From Halorhabdus rudnickae (GTDB lineage Archaea > Halobacteriota > Halobacteria > Halobacteriales > Haloarculaceae), in contig NZ_CAAHFB010000001.1 in the NCBI RefSeq assembly GCF_900880625.1, positions 558,001 through 622,000 of the forward strand: a DNA stretch of 64,000 nt. Direction: 5' to 3'. Each line of letters opens with the position of its first letter. Positions within the stretch are counted from its first letter, which is position 1. Made by a program: the position numbers and the translations under genes. Below the pieces are notes generated by a model that worked only from the letters and a program-made list of their open reading frames with translations, was not told the DNA's origin and ran no database searches. Below, one piece after another: positions 35,928 through 45,114 of the stretch.

Positions 35928-37944
35928 CGAGGTAATCAACGAGATCCTGGAGCGGGTCTCCAACGAAGGGGTTCCAGATGAACATATGGATCTCTGTGAG
36001 TCCCTTCTGATGGACAACTATGGGAGTCTTGAGTATACAGTTGATAAGTTGAAGCTCCAACACTTAGACATCGAGAATTTCAGGGTGATTGATGGGGATT
36101 CTATTGATTTCAGTAACGAGAAAACGATCTTGTTTGGGGAGAATGAAGAGGGGAAAACAAGCTCATTAGAGGCTGTCCGATTTAATCTCCTTGGGCTGCA
36201 AGAGGATCAGCGGATCAAGCTCACAGGACCAATTCGAGATGGTAAGTCGGCGCTTTCCACGACTGGGAACTGGTCAGTAGATGGATCTGACCATTTGATT
36301 CGACGAACTCTAACTAATGGTAGCGGTTACACCGAAACTATTCGACTTAACACAGATCCACAAGACTTGAATGATATTGGGTGGGGTAGTCCGAATACCC
36401 AAGAAGAAGTTTCACGAGCCGTTGGGCTTTGGCCGATTGAGTCCAAGCAACTTGGAAGATACAATACATTCTCTCTGTTCTGCTTGATGCCAGGTAATTT
36501 CAAGATATTCTTGAAATGGCAGAAGAAGAGCAAATTTATCGATATGCTCTTCGGGATAAATCTTGCTTCCGTCATCACTGAAAGTTCTCGATACCGCAAT
36601 AACGAACTTGAATTATCAGAGGACGAGAAGACTGCCGCAGAAGATCTTGCTGACGTGGAAAGTAGGATATCCAACCTCCAAGAAGACTTAGAGGATCTTA
36701 GCCAGGATAAAGAGAACGTAGAAGCGAGACTTAATGATCGTAAATCAGAACTTCGTAGAGTCCAGGAATTACTGGGTGATAAAGATGAACTCGAGGACTT
36801 AGAAACGCAAGAGACAGAGATCAAAAGGCAGATCAATAAGCTTCAGGACGAGCGTCAGGAGCATCTATCCGAACTCAGGGCAGTCGAGCAGAAGATTAAT
36901 CGGTACCAGGAGATGGACATGGGGGAGCATCTTCATGAACCTTCCCAGGAACTTCAGAAGTTTATGAGTGTCCCGGATAGATGTCCGATTTGTACAAATG
37001 ATGTTGATGACGATCAGCGTCGTCGACTCTTGAACGATGGAGATTGTCCTCTCTGTAGAAAAAGCGTTCCGTCGGATCGTATTGAAATTGGGACGGAACG
37101 GGACGTTGAGGAAAAGATCGTTGAACGCGAACAACGAGAAGAAGCGTTGGAAGAAGCACTGGAACAGCGGCAACGGATTGATGGAGAAATAGAGTTCCTT
37201 GAGTCTCGTATCGACGATTACGAGGAGGAACTTCAAAACGTCAGATCTCAGATTCAACAATCGGATGAGAAAGAACTGCTCGACAGGAAAGACGAATTGC
37301 GGTCTACTGTGGAGGACTTGGAGCAGAAGGCAACCAATATACAAATCGATCTTAATGCTAGGACTGAGAAGATTGAGGACCTACGAGACGATCGCCTCCC
37401 TGAGCTAGAAGAACTCTACGAGAGTAGGAAGGAGAAGGTCGAGAAAAAAGATTCCCTCAAAACATTTGAGAGAGTTGTTCAGAACCAAATTAATAGAGAA
37501 CGCGAAGGGATAAGAGAGAATCTGGCGTCGTCGATGAAGAAGCTCTTAAACTTGTTCGAAAAAGGGACGTTCTCTGACGCCTTTGACGTAGATTTCAGTT
37601 CAAACGGCGGATATGAATTCACTATCCGAGTTCGGGATGGAGACGACATACCCTCTAATCGACCGAATGAGAACTCTAATGAGGGCAAACTTACGGCCCT
37701 TCTGTTCCACACAGCTATACTCGAACAGTTGATGGAACACGACGAGACGCTTCCACTTCGTCTATTCATCATTGATTCCCCCTATTCTGAGTCACCAGAT
37801 ACTCGGAACACACCGGATATCACAAACTTCCTTCAGCAACTCCCCCAAATCCTTCCAGAATTCCAGCTTATTCTTGGGATTGCAGACACCGATATGGCTG
37901 ACATAGATACATTTTCCGACCAATATAATATAGTTGAGTTCTAA
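35914..37944 (+). CDS. Rad50-like SMC ATPase with zinc-hook, fourth gene of the operon
   Basis: A 676-residue protein. Residues 60-90 contain a Rad50-type Walker A (FGENEEGKTSSLE, residues 74-86; GENEEGKTS with Asn before the lysine loop). Two long coiled coils (about 235-345 and 395-540) flank a central zinc-hook-like site with CPIC (357-360) and CPLC (378-381). The C-terminal part has a Walker B (LRLFIIDSPYSES). It is much shorter than Rad50 and carries a 60-residue N-terminal extension before the ATPase. Small SMC proteins of this build are the motor of Lamassu and ABC-3C systems. It should bind DNA ends or ring-shaped DNA. Confidence 0.85.
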   Translation: MPDRDEVINEILERVSNEGVPDEHMDLCESLLMDNYGSLEYTVDKLKLQHLDIENFRVIDGDSIDFSNEKTILFGENEEGKTSSLEAVRFNLLGLQEDQRIKLTGPIRDGKSALSTTGNWSVDGSDHLIRRTLTNGSGYTETIRLNTDPQDLNDIGWGSPNTQEEVSRAVGLWPIESKQLGRYNTFSLFCLMPGNFKIFLKWQKKSKFIDMLFGINLASVITESSRYRNNELELSEDEKTAAEDLADVESRISNLQEDLEDLSQDKENVEARLNDRKSELRRVQELLGDKDELEDLETQETEIKRQINKLQDERQEHLSELRAVEQKINRYQEMDMGEHLHEPSQELQKFMSVPDRCPICTNDVDDDQRRRLLNDGDCPLCRKSVPSDRIEIGTERDVEEKIVEREQREEALEEALEQRQRIDGEIEFLESRIDDYEEELQNVRSQIQQSDEKELLDRKDELRSTVEDLEQKATNIQIDLNARTEKIEDLRDDRLPELEELYESRKEKVEKKDSLKTFERVVQNQINREREGIRENLASSMKKLLNLFEKGTFSDAFDVDFSSNGGYEFTIRVRDGDDIPSNRPNENSNEGKLTALLFHTAILEQLMEHDETLPLRLFIIDSPYSESPDTRNTPDITNFLQQLPQILPEFQLILGIADTDMADIDTFSDQYNIVEF

Positions 37945-38547
37945 TATTTTCACAGCCCAAATTCAAATCGAGTTTTCTAAACGAAGCCGCGTTCATCCTA
38001 ATCGTACCTTGTGATAAATTATCAATAAGCCAGGAGTATCGCGCGTTTCACGGCCTCTATCAGCTGCCTCATATGCGAGATATACGGAGCCGTGAACTCT
38101 TTATCGGCAAAGAGACCCGGACCTTACTGAACATCGAACTGATTCTCCCGATATAGGGACCAACAATAAGTGCGCTGTGGGCAGCAACGGAATAGGAATC
38201 AAAGGGCAGTAAGTCCGGTGTGGCGTGACAGCGACCGCGCCTCAACGTATGCATTGTCGTCGTCACTTGGATGCAACAATTAAACGACTACAGTTCTCCG
38301 GAACCAGCCTGCAAAGAGTTGTGGAAAAGATATCGATTTTCGATGAAAGTCTACTTATATTTCCGCGCTTCTGAACCTATGATAACTAATTGCGAGGGAA
38401 TCACTAGCCAAACAAGCAGAATTACAAGGGAAAACCAGTCCTGAAGGTGGAACGGAATATTTCCACCATACACTTCTGGACTCAACACATTCTGTCCGCG
38501 GACCAGTCCCTGAACTGCGACTTCATACGATGCAGATGGACTCAGCC
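37945..38547. other. AT-rich intergenic region before the IS6 element
   Basis: No supported gene. A minus-strand ORF at 38069-38266 is basic and unlike its neighbours. The sequence just left of the IS could be the 5' part of the gene whose 3' end survives at 39245-39460, but the frames I read contain stops. Confidence 0.5.
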
Positions 38548-39244
38548 GGTCGTGTTAACTTTGGCATCGATTCCACCAGACGGCGAGAGCTTGGAGCCAC
38601 GATTCTGCTGTCGTCGGCTCCACGTGACTAAACGTATTTGAAAATGAAGGGGTTCGTCGTTTTACCTCTCTAAATATACGCTCGACGGCATCCGATTGCC
38701 ATGGAGTTCGTATCTGCAATCGAGGCCGTGTCGGTCGAGGGCAGTTTTGAGCCACCGAGCATCGTCGACGAGAAACACGGCGGTTTCGACGTCGTGTTTC
38801 TGTCGTAATTCGCTCAGGAAGATTTCGGTGAGATTGGTTGTATACGTGTTAAAGAGCCGAACATGAAGGAATTGGTTTGTTTCGGGATCGAGAGCAGCAT
38901 ACAGCCAGTATTGCTGATCGTTGATTCGAATCCCAGTTTCATCAAGCGCAACGTGATTCTGGCTTGCTCCACCGTCGGGCTGTAGATTGGCCTTCTGTAA
39001 CCACTTGTGAGCGGCAGTTCGAGAGCGTTCGACACCCAACCTCTCAAAATCGAGATGGTATTCAAAAGTGATAGTCCTGCTATGTGCATCTGAATACCGA
39101 GCCGCATCGCGAACCCGGGTGTCCGCTGACGCTCCACAAAATCTAATTCGATCCAGTCGGTATTTCCACTGAGGCGGCTGATTTCGGGCATAGACTACTC
39201 AGAAATCAGCGCGCCTCACTCTTCACACTTAACTTAACACGACC
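38548..39244 (-). mobile_element. IS6-family element (ISH15-like), 697 bp
   Basis: The ends are imperfect inverted repeats: GGTCGTGTTAACTTT at the left and the complement of GGTCGTGTTAAGTTAA at the right. The length and single transposase are typical of the IS6 family in haloarchaea. The flanking eight bases are different (ACTCAGCC and AACGGAAC), so no target duplication is kept. Confidence 0.7.
38555..39191 (-). pseudogene. IS6-family transposase, two frameshifts
   Basis: The N-terminus (MPEISRLSGNTDWIELDFVE) is in one frame down to about 39040. The middle (from VERSRTAAHKWLQ to the second Asp segment around VFLVDDARWLKTALD) is in a second frame, with DETGIRIND as the first catalytic Asp. 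The C-terminus (VERIFREVKRRTPSFSNTFS, with the catalytic Glu) is in a third frame from about 38690. The order and motifs match intact ISH15-type transposases, so this copy is inactive. Confidence 0.75.
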
Positions 39245-39460
39245 AACGGAACAGCGACAAATCTTGAGTCGCTGTTCGCCCCACTGGGGATCCCCTTCGT
39301 CATCTGCACGTCAGGATGGTTGCTTATTACGGCATTACAAACGCTGAAGTATGATATTGTTCCTATTCTTGTGCAGTTCCGACAGGACCCTGCCGCTACA
39401 GTAAAAGAAGGATTTAGAAACCTAATCAAGGATCCGGGGAAGAAAGTGCGGAAAGTATAG
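39245..39460 (+). pseudogene. C-terminal remnant of a membrane protein cut by the IS6 element
   Basis: A 71-codon frame open from the right end of the IS to TAG at 39458. It reads like genuine protein: NGTATNLESLFAPLGIPFVI, then a hydrophobic helix (VICTSGWLLITALQTL) and a basic C-terminal tail (NLIKDPGKKVRKV). No start codon is available. The IS probably inserted into this gene. The full product is not identifiable. Confidence 0.5.
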
Positions 39461-39673
39461 GATGATTTGTAGATTTGATTTCTGAGGGCCTGAAGGGGTA
39501 GTACTGGTATACGCGTCCGCCGTGGAATTCGATTTCTATGGCATTCCCAAGAGAGTCTTCACAGCGTGATCTGGGGCAAACTCGAGCTATCACACTGGAC
39601 AATTAGTGAAAATCTTCGACAGGCGGAAGCCAGATGGTGGTATAAGAGATTAGAATGGCGAAATCGTTGCTTA

Positions 39674-39683
39674 TGCTTAATAG
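39674..39683 (+). promoter_or_regulatory. possible TATA box of the 39706 gene
   Basis: TGCTTAATAG is centred 27 bases before the ATG at 39706, consistent with a leaderless transcript. Confidence 0.35.
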
Positions 39684-39705
39684 AATCCTTCTCTACAGGA
39701 CGAAC

Positions 39706-40599
39706 ATGGAGAACCAATCATTCCCGTCGGATCTCTCTAAGTGGACGTGGGAGACTATTGAGTCCCTCTCTGATCTCAATCACCCAGAGAACACGTATCT
39801 CGAATACAAGCAGTACCTCCAGTATCCCGGCAGTCCTGGCACAACTGAATCTGAGTGGCGACAGAACGTTGAGCGAGAATTCACCGCGTTTGCGAACGCG
39901 AGTGGGGGAATCATCGTCTTCGGGATGCGTGACGACACTAAACCTCGACCCTTCGAGCCGCCAGAACACGACATATCGCAGACCGTCAAGCAGTATATTC
40001 ATGACACAATACCCATCGTCCAGACGGAAGTTACCACGATTCCTACCCCGAGTGAGGACACAAATAGGGTCCTCGTCGCAGTCCGCATCCACGAGGCAGC
40101 ACGCAAACCTGTCGCCACTTCTGATTCTTCTTTCTACGTTAGGATTAACGACCAAAAACAGCCGATGAATCGAGAACAGGTCGAGTCACGATTTGTCGAA
40201 ACTGACCGACGCCAACAGGCCGTTCGACAACTAGAAATGGAACTGGATACCTTTGTCGAGACCTACGAAGAAACATTCTGTGACTACCGTCTCCTTGACC
40301 AGCCCCCAGACTACCATCTAATAGATCGAGAGGGACTCAAAGAAGTATTCCGAGAAAACACGCACCTCTATACCGACGAACGTACTTCAGAGATTATTCA
40401 GAGTATCTTGGCTAAACTTCGAGAAATAGACTCTCATGAGCGTCATTACGGTCGGATGCTCAATGGTGTCGTATTTAACCCATACGAGGATCGCAAGCAG
40501 ATGAATAAGAAGACACGAATGCAGTTCCGAGATATGGTGGATAAATTATACGAATTGGTGCAACAGCTCTGCGAACAGACTGACATCCAGACACCCTAG
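39706..40599 (+). CDS. AlbA_2 / Schlafen-type domain protein
   Basis: A 297-residue protein from the ATG at 39706; an in-frame ATG at 39655 is possible. The N-terminal 130 residues carry the family pattern TYLEYKQYL, then REFTAFANASGGIIVFGMRD and further on FYVRINDQKQPMN. This fold occurs in proteins that bind nucleic acids or nucleotides and is common in phage-defence islands. The C-terminal half is helical and has no recognised domain. It is surrounded by an IS element and the AAA-DUF6414 pair, so a defence or regulatory role is inferred. Confidence 0.7.
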   Translation: MENQSFPSDLSKWTWETIESLSDLNHPENTYLEYKQYLQYPGSPGTTESEWRQNVEREFTAFANASGGIIVFGMRDDTKPRPFEPPEHDISQTVKQYIHDTIPIVQTEVTTIPTPSEDTNRVLVAVRIHEAARKPVATSDSSFYVRINDQKQPMNREQVESRFVETDRRQQAVRQLEMELDTFVETYEETFCDYRLLDQPPDYHLIDREGLKEVFRENTHLYTDERTSEIIQSILAKLREIDSHERHYGRMLNGVVFNPYEDRKQMNKKTRMQFRDMVDKLYELVQQLCEQTDIQTP

Positions 40600-40806
40600 G
40601 ACCAAATACCGCTTACAAGGCCATCTAAAGATCACTGATTCGTGCTACTACACGCATAACTGCCTGCACGAACGACGATGCATACCGTATGGAGAACTCG
40701 CCAAACGAGACCGGCATGAAGCAATCAGCATACTTTCTTCGTACCCGATTAGGTGGCTGTACGGAGTAGACCCCATCTGAACCGGTTAACTGAACCCGAA
40801 CTAGCG

Positions 40807-42114
40807 TCACCAATAGATGGCGACTATTTGCGATTCGATTTGGAGGGGATCGTCATCTGTTATTTCTCCTTCGGTACTCATAGACGTGTATTCGTCGAAT
40901 ATCATGTAGTCAGTAGCCTCCGCTTCATCTCCTTTCGAGAGGGTGACATCGTGGTCCCGGAGATACGCTGCATAATCAGAGTAGAAGTCAATCAGTTCTG
41001 TCCCAGCAGATGGAGAGAGTGCAGGAATTCCCTCTTTGACTACATACTCAGTCATGAATTGCCGGTGAAGGTCGTCCCCGACTTCATCAAGGCCTGCTCG
41101 CTCATCAAATTCCGCAAGCGTATCTATCCAATCACATAGGTCCACATCGTCACTGGTCTGATTGTCCGCCTCCTCTTTGGCGAGGGCCGCCGCACGTTCC
41201 ATAAACTCGGTTAATAGCTGAGCCAGCGGCGGGGAGACCGTTTCGATTTTTTGTGCGAGGCTCAGCGGGTGCCACGACTCTTCGTCATATATCTCCTCGA
41301 CACGGCAGAAGATTGTGTATTCTTCCTCGTCAAAAAGGGCATCAGGAACGTCTTGCCAGAGCTTCAGCGCATTCAACTGACCCACGATACGAAGCGGCTC
41401 TCCGTCGGAATCGTCCGGGTCACCAGACTGAATTCGCCCATCCCTCACCTGGAAACCGAGAACGCGTCCACTCACTGGAATCTCCGTTCCAAACATCGAC
41501 TCAATAAGCTTCAGTACATCTTCGTCCTCTGGACCGACTGCCTCGGGAATATTCTCTTGAAGATACATCATAACCTTATAAAACCGATACAGGTAGTGCG
41601 TATCCAATTCAACATCAACCCGTAGAATTTTTCCTCGGGTTACTTTGGACACATCTACCTCAATTCTCTCCGCAGCATCAATGAGACCGATATCCTCGTC
41701 ATGCTGCCGATGCTGATCTAACTGATCGAAGAGCGACTGAATCGCGTAGTTGTGTACCACTTCAGAGGAACTCTCCCCCATTTCCACCTGCTCGCCCTCT
41801 ACCTTCGCGCCTACTCCAGAAATACTCGCATTCACACCACCAGCAACACGCTCCGTTGACCGACTCCCAATCTGCTCAATCCGTTCCTGCTTGATGGCAC
41901 CCTCGATCGACGCAAGAAGACTCACAACACTATCTCGATCCAGATAAACAAACTCCCGGAGCTCCCTCTCGTACCTACGATCGTCTGCTTCAACATCTGG
42001 TTCTCCGTCACTGGATTCCCCGGTAGACCCGCTCTCCGACGACTCACCGCTAGGAGATTGTTCGTCTCCAGTCTTTCTGCCCAGTAGATTCGAAAGCCGA
42101 TCTCTAAATCCCAT
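40807..42114 (-). CDS. DUF6414-family protein
   Basis: A 435-residue acidic soluble protein. An acidic Ser-rich N-terminal tail of about 45 residues precedes a core that begins REFVYLDRDSVVSLLASIEG, a pattern I associate with DUF6414. There is no catalytic motif I can name and no membrane helix. It starts one base into the stop of the upstream AAA ATPase gene, so the two are a tightly coupled pair, and it is probably the substrate or partner of that ATPase. Function is unknown. Confidence 0.7.
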   Translation of the reverse strand: MGFRDRLSNLLGRKTGDEQSPSGESSESGSTGESSDGEPDVEADDRRYERELREFVYLDRDSVVSLLASIEGAIKQERIEQIGSRSTERVAGGVNASISGVGAKVEGEQVEMGESSSEVVHNYAIQSLFDQLDQHRQHDEDIGLIDAAERIEVDVSKVTRGKILRVDVELDTHYLYRFYKVMMYLQENIPEAVGPEDEDVLKLIESMFGTEIPVSGRVLGFQVRDGRIQSGDPDDSDGEPLRIVGQLNALKLWQDVPDALFDEEEYTIFCRVEEIYDEESWHPLSLAQKIETVSPPLAQLLTEFMERAAALAKEEADNQTSDDVDLCDWIDTLAEFDERAGLDEVGDDLHRQFMTEYVVKEGIPALSPSAGTELIDFYSDYAAYLRDHDVTLSKGDEAEATDYMIFDEYTSMSTEGEITDDDPLQIESQIVAIYW

Positions 42115-43361
42115 TAGTCTGCACCCTCCTCAGCTTCTTGCTCTCGTCGTCGTTGCGCCTCCTTGTTATTGATTTGTGCCTGCACTCTCTCATATGCACG
42201 CTCGACATCCATTCGATGAATCGTCGGGGTCCCCTCCCGGTCCCGTTCTTCCTTCAAGAGAATCTCCCCAATCTCCCCGAACAATGACTCAATATGAGCA
42301 CCCGTCCATCCTTCCGTCTTCTCCACAAGGTTATCAAGTGACACGGTATTAGCAAATTCAATATCCGGTTTGTGGATGTCGAGAATTTCTCGCCTGCCTT
42401 CACGTGATGGGCGATGGAATTCGATCTCGCGTCCAAACCGGCCAGGGCGTCGGAGTGCTGGATCAATTGCCTCTATCAAATTGGTCGTCCCGACGACTAC
42501 CACCCGACCGCGATCCTCAATGCCATCCATCAGCGATAGCAATTGACCGACGGTTCTGCGGCCAGAATCCATCGTCTTGTCTCGTCGTGGTGCTACAGAA
42601 TCAATCTCGTCAAAGAAGATGATCGCTGGCGGGTTGTTCTGGGCCTTCTCGAATACCCCGCGAAGTAACCGCTCCGTCCTTCCAACCAATTCGGCAGACA
42701 GCTCTGGACCCCGGATACTGTAAAACAACGCGTCCTCTACCTGGTTGGCGACTATTTTCGCCAGATATGTTTTGCCGGTTCCTGGCGGGCCGTAGAACAG
42801 TACGCCTTTCGGAGCATCCATTCCGACATCTTCGAACCGCTCTGGTTCCTTGAGCGGGACTTCTACCTTGTATTTCACTTCCTCCACAACCTCGTCCATC
42901 CCACCGAAGTCTGAATATTGCTTGTTAGGGACGTTATCCGGGTCAAGATCAGATGGATTAGTATCGTTCACTTCGCGCCCCAGATTTTCTCCGTCATTAC
43001 CAAGGTCAACGATATCCTCCTCAAACACCTTGTAGAACTCTCCAAGGTCCGTCAGCAGCACGCCATCACCAGGTGAAACATCTACATCTGGTTTCGAGAG
43101 AATTCGTTTCCCTGTCTCTGTCTGCACCAGTAGATGCTCACCAGTGCTCCTCTCAACAATTGCATGTTGACCGGCTGGATCGTCCTCTCGTGCAACTCTT
43201 TTTGCTTGGTCCCTCCCGTATTGATTTGCCACTTCGACGAAGTCGCCGGGAGTTACTTGCCGCGAAATATCGTTAGCAACTCGAATGATATCGCCGTTGT
43301 CGTTAATCAATAGATGCTGGCCCTCTGTAGCGAGCACCTGTAACACCCGGTTATCCGCCAT
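42114..43361 (-). CDS. AAA ATPase (PAN/Cdc48-like) with N-terminal beta-barrel repeats
   Basis: A 415-residue protein. Residues 13-105 contain two similar repeats (QHLLINDNGDIIRVANDISR and EHLLVQTETGKRILSKPDVD), each followed by a VxPGD turn, probably OB-like barrels. One AAA domain follows: Walker A GPPGTGKT (191-198), Walker B IIFFDEIDS (247-255), sensor 1 (VVVGTTN) and the arginine-finger region RRPGRFGREIEF. It resembles proteasome-activating nucleotidase and Cdc48, but the C-terminus (EAEEGAD) lacks the HbYX motif that docks the 20S proteasome. It probably remodels a specific partner, most likely the DUF6414 protein. Confidence 0.85.
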   Translation of the reverse strand: MADNRVLQVLATEGQHLLINDNGDIIRVANDISRQVTPGDFVEVANQYGRDQAKRVAREDDPAGQHAIVERSTGEHLLVQTETGKRILSKPDVDVSPGDGVLLTDLGEFYKVFEEDIVDLGNDGENLGREVNDTNPSDLDPDNVPNKQYSDFGGMDEVVEEVKYKVEVPLKEPERFEDVGMDAPKGVLFYGPPGTGKTYLAKIVANQVEDALFYSIRGPELSAELVGRTERLLRGVFEKAQNNPPAIIFFDEIDSVAPRRDKTMDSGRRTVGQLLSLMDGIEDRGRVVVVGTTNLIEAIDPALRRPGRFGREIEFHRPSREGRREILDIHKPDIEFANTVSLDNLVEKTEGWTGAHIESLFGEIGEILLKEERDREGTPTIHRMDVERAYERVQAQINNKEAQRRREQEAEEGAD

Positions 43362-43563
43362 TTCCCGCTACTTCTCATCTACTACTTAAGATAGCTTCGC
43401 CAACCCATCCCAGTTATATAAATAATATTATGGGAGGGCGCTATCTGGGGTTCGTTAATTGCGTAGCCCAGCATATTTGTCAACAATATTTTGGTTTGTA
43501 GGTTTCTACCTTCCGAACCTGTGGAGCGTTCGACCATTGCGAATAGATATATTGATATATGAT

Positions 43564-44616
43564 TTATGAGTTTGAACCAGTACAGTACTCCGGAGTGGGA
43601 AGTTCGTAGACATTCCGTTCGTAGACATCTCGGACTCGGCCGCCCCAATCGTGAGTGTACGTGTCAATCACGTCTTGGGCGACGTCACCACGGAGGTACT
43701 TGACGATCCCACGATCCCCAGTGCGATCACGGAGGTGTGTCGTGAAGAAATGCCGAAAGTAGTGCGGAGTGACGTTCTCCTCGACGCCACCGCCGTCATC
43801 GTACCAGCCCCACTCCCGCGCATGAGTCGTGACGACGTGATGAACGGCGTCGGTCGTCAGCCGTCGGCCCCAGTTATCTCGCGTACTGACGAACAGCGGA
43901 TCGGCCTGGGAGACAGGATCCGGGCGTACGTCCAGCCACGCTCGAAGCGTCGTCGCCAGGTCGTCGTCGACTGGGATTACTGTATCCCGGCGGCGCTTGT
44001 TGGATGCCGAGCGCTCCTCGCCGTTGATGACCTCTCCGCGCGCCGGTTCGCTGGAGACATACAGCGTGTTCGCCCGGCCCTCCAAACTCGGCCGGATTGT
44101 GACGTCTTCCCGGAGGTCCTCGGCGAGGTGCAGATCACGCTGATCGAGGTTGCAGAGTTCACCGACACGCATTCCTGTTTTCACCAGCGTCACGATCACT
44201 GCCCGCTCAAGAGGGTGAGCGACCCCGTCGACGAACCGCTGCATCGCTTCGATCGAAACGTCACGCCGAGCGGGATCCGAATCGATACTCTCGTCGAGTT
44301 CCTCAACGACAATCGCCATCGGGTTCGATTCGAACGTCCCGATTTGGGTCATATACGAATAAAACCGATGGAGGTACGACGCATACGTGGCGATCGTACT
44401 TTCGGAGTGACCATTACGCTGGTCGTGGATCCAGGCCATACAGTCGCGATGAGTCGCTTCCGCGAGCTCGGTCCTGTCGAGCGAGGCCGCAAAGTCCCGC
44501 AGAACGCGTTCGTAGGCTTCCTGTGTCCGCTCGCTTTTGCCCTGGAAGGCGATGTCGGTCAAGAAGTACTCGATCGGGTCCTCGACGCTCTCAGGAGCAG
44601 TTCTGTCCGTACTCAT
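43564..44616 (-). CDS. XerC/D-like tyrosine recombinase
   Basis: A 350-residue site-specific recombinase. It has an N-terminal SAM-like DNA-binding domain (about 12-100) and a catalytic domain with Arg150 (TGMRVGELCN), His285 and Arg288 (HYFRHFF), His322 or Trp324, and the nucleophile Tyr332 (RVRDVYERN). The whole catalytic set is present. It overlaps the DUF5805 gene by four bases. This recombinase-DUF5805 pair recurs in haloarchaeal chromosomes, so it is more likely a resident enzyme than the integrase of this island. Confidence 0.9.
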   Translation of the reverse strand: MSTDRTAPESVEDPIEYFLTDIAFQGKSERTQEAYERVLRDFAASLDRTELAEATHRDCMAWIHDQRNGHSESTIATYASYLHRFYSYMTQIGTFESNPMAIVVEELDESIDSDPARRDVSIEAMQRFVDGVAHPLERAVIVTLVKTGMRVGELCNLDQRDLHLAEDLREDVTIRPSLEGRANTLYVSSEPARGEVINGEERSASNKRRRDTVIPVDDDLATTLRAWLDVRPDPVSQADPLFVSTRDNWGRRLTTDAVHHVVTTHAREWGWYDDGGGVEENVTPHYFRHFFTTHLRDRTGDRGIVKYLRGDVAQDVIDTYTHDWGGRVRDVYERNVYELPTPEYCTGSNS

Positions 44617-45014
44617 GATCGAGTGAGCGTGTAACCGCCGTCTCGACCACTGTACTTGACCGTGTTCGACGCTTGGAGTTCGTCGAGACCCTCGTCGAGT
44701 CGTGACTCGACGTCGTCGGTCAACGCCGCGAGCAGTTCTTCCCAGGTAAGTGGGCCTTGTTCCGCAAGCAGCGTCTCGATCTGTTCGGTGAGGTCCTCAG
44801 AGTCACGGGCCTCCTGGGAATTCGACCCCGAGAGTTCGTCCGGAGAGAACTCCTCATCCGAAGCGTAGTGTCTACGGCCGGCCTGGACCATCGTCCGGAC
44901 AAACTCGCTTTGACTCATATCGAGGTCGTCAGCGTGTTCGCGCCAGGCATCTTTTTGGTAGGCCGGAATGTACGTCTTGACAGCAGACCTTGACGTCGAC
45001 TCTTCGTCCGGCAT
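44613..45014 (-). CDS. DUF5805-family protein, recombinase partner
   Basis: A 133-residue acidic protein from the ATG at 45014; the open frame continues upstream without need. The N-terminal part (AVKTYIPAYQKDAWREHADD, then MSQSEFVRTMVQAG) resembles a ribbon-helix-helix or similar DNA-binding fold. The C-terminal part (PLTWEELLAALTDDVESRLD) is a winged-helix-like region. Its stop overlaps the start of the recombinase gene by four bases, so it probably guides or regulates that enzyme. Confidence 0.8.
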   Translation of the reverse strand: MPDEESTSRSAVKTYIPAYQKDAWREHADDLDMSQSEFVRTMVQAGRRHYASDEEFSPDELSGSNSQEARDSEDLTEQIETLLAEQGPLTWEELLAALTDDVESRLDEGLDELQASNTVKYSGRDGGYTLTRS

Positions 45015-45114
45015 AGGAAACGTTTCGACCGACCCGTTCTTCAATCTATCCCTATCTATGCAGATAAGGGGAGTTATCAGTGTTGATGACCCTGTATACA
45101 CGGCGACTTGATAC

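Noticed and set aside
38069-38266. 65-codon minus-strand ORF in the region before the IS6 element
   Set aside because: It is strongly basic and resembles no neighbour. No promoter or ribosome-binding site supports it.
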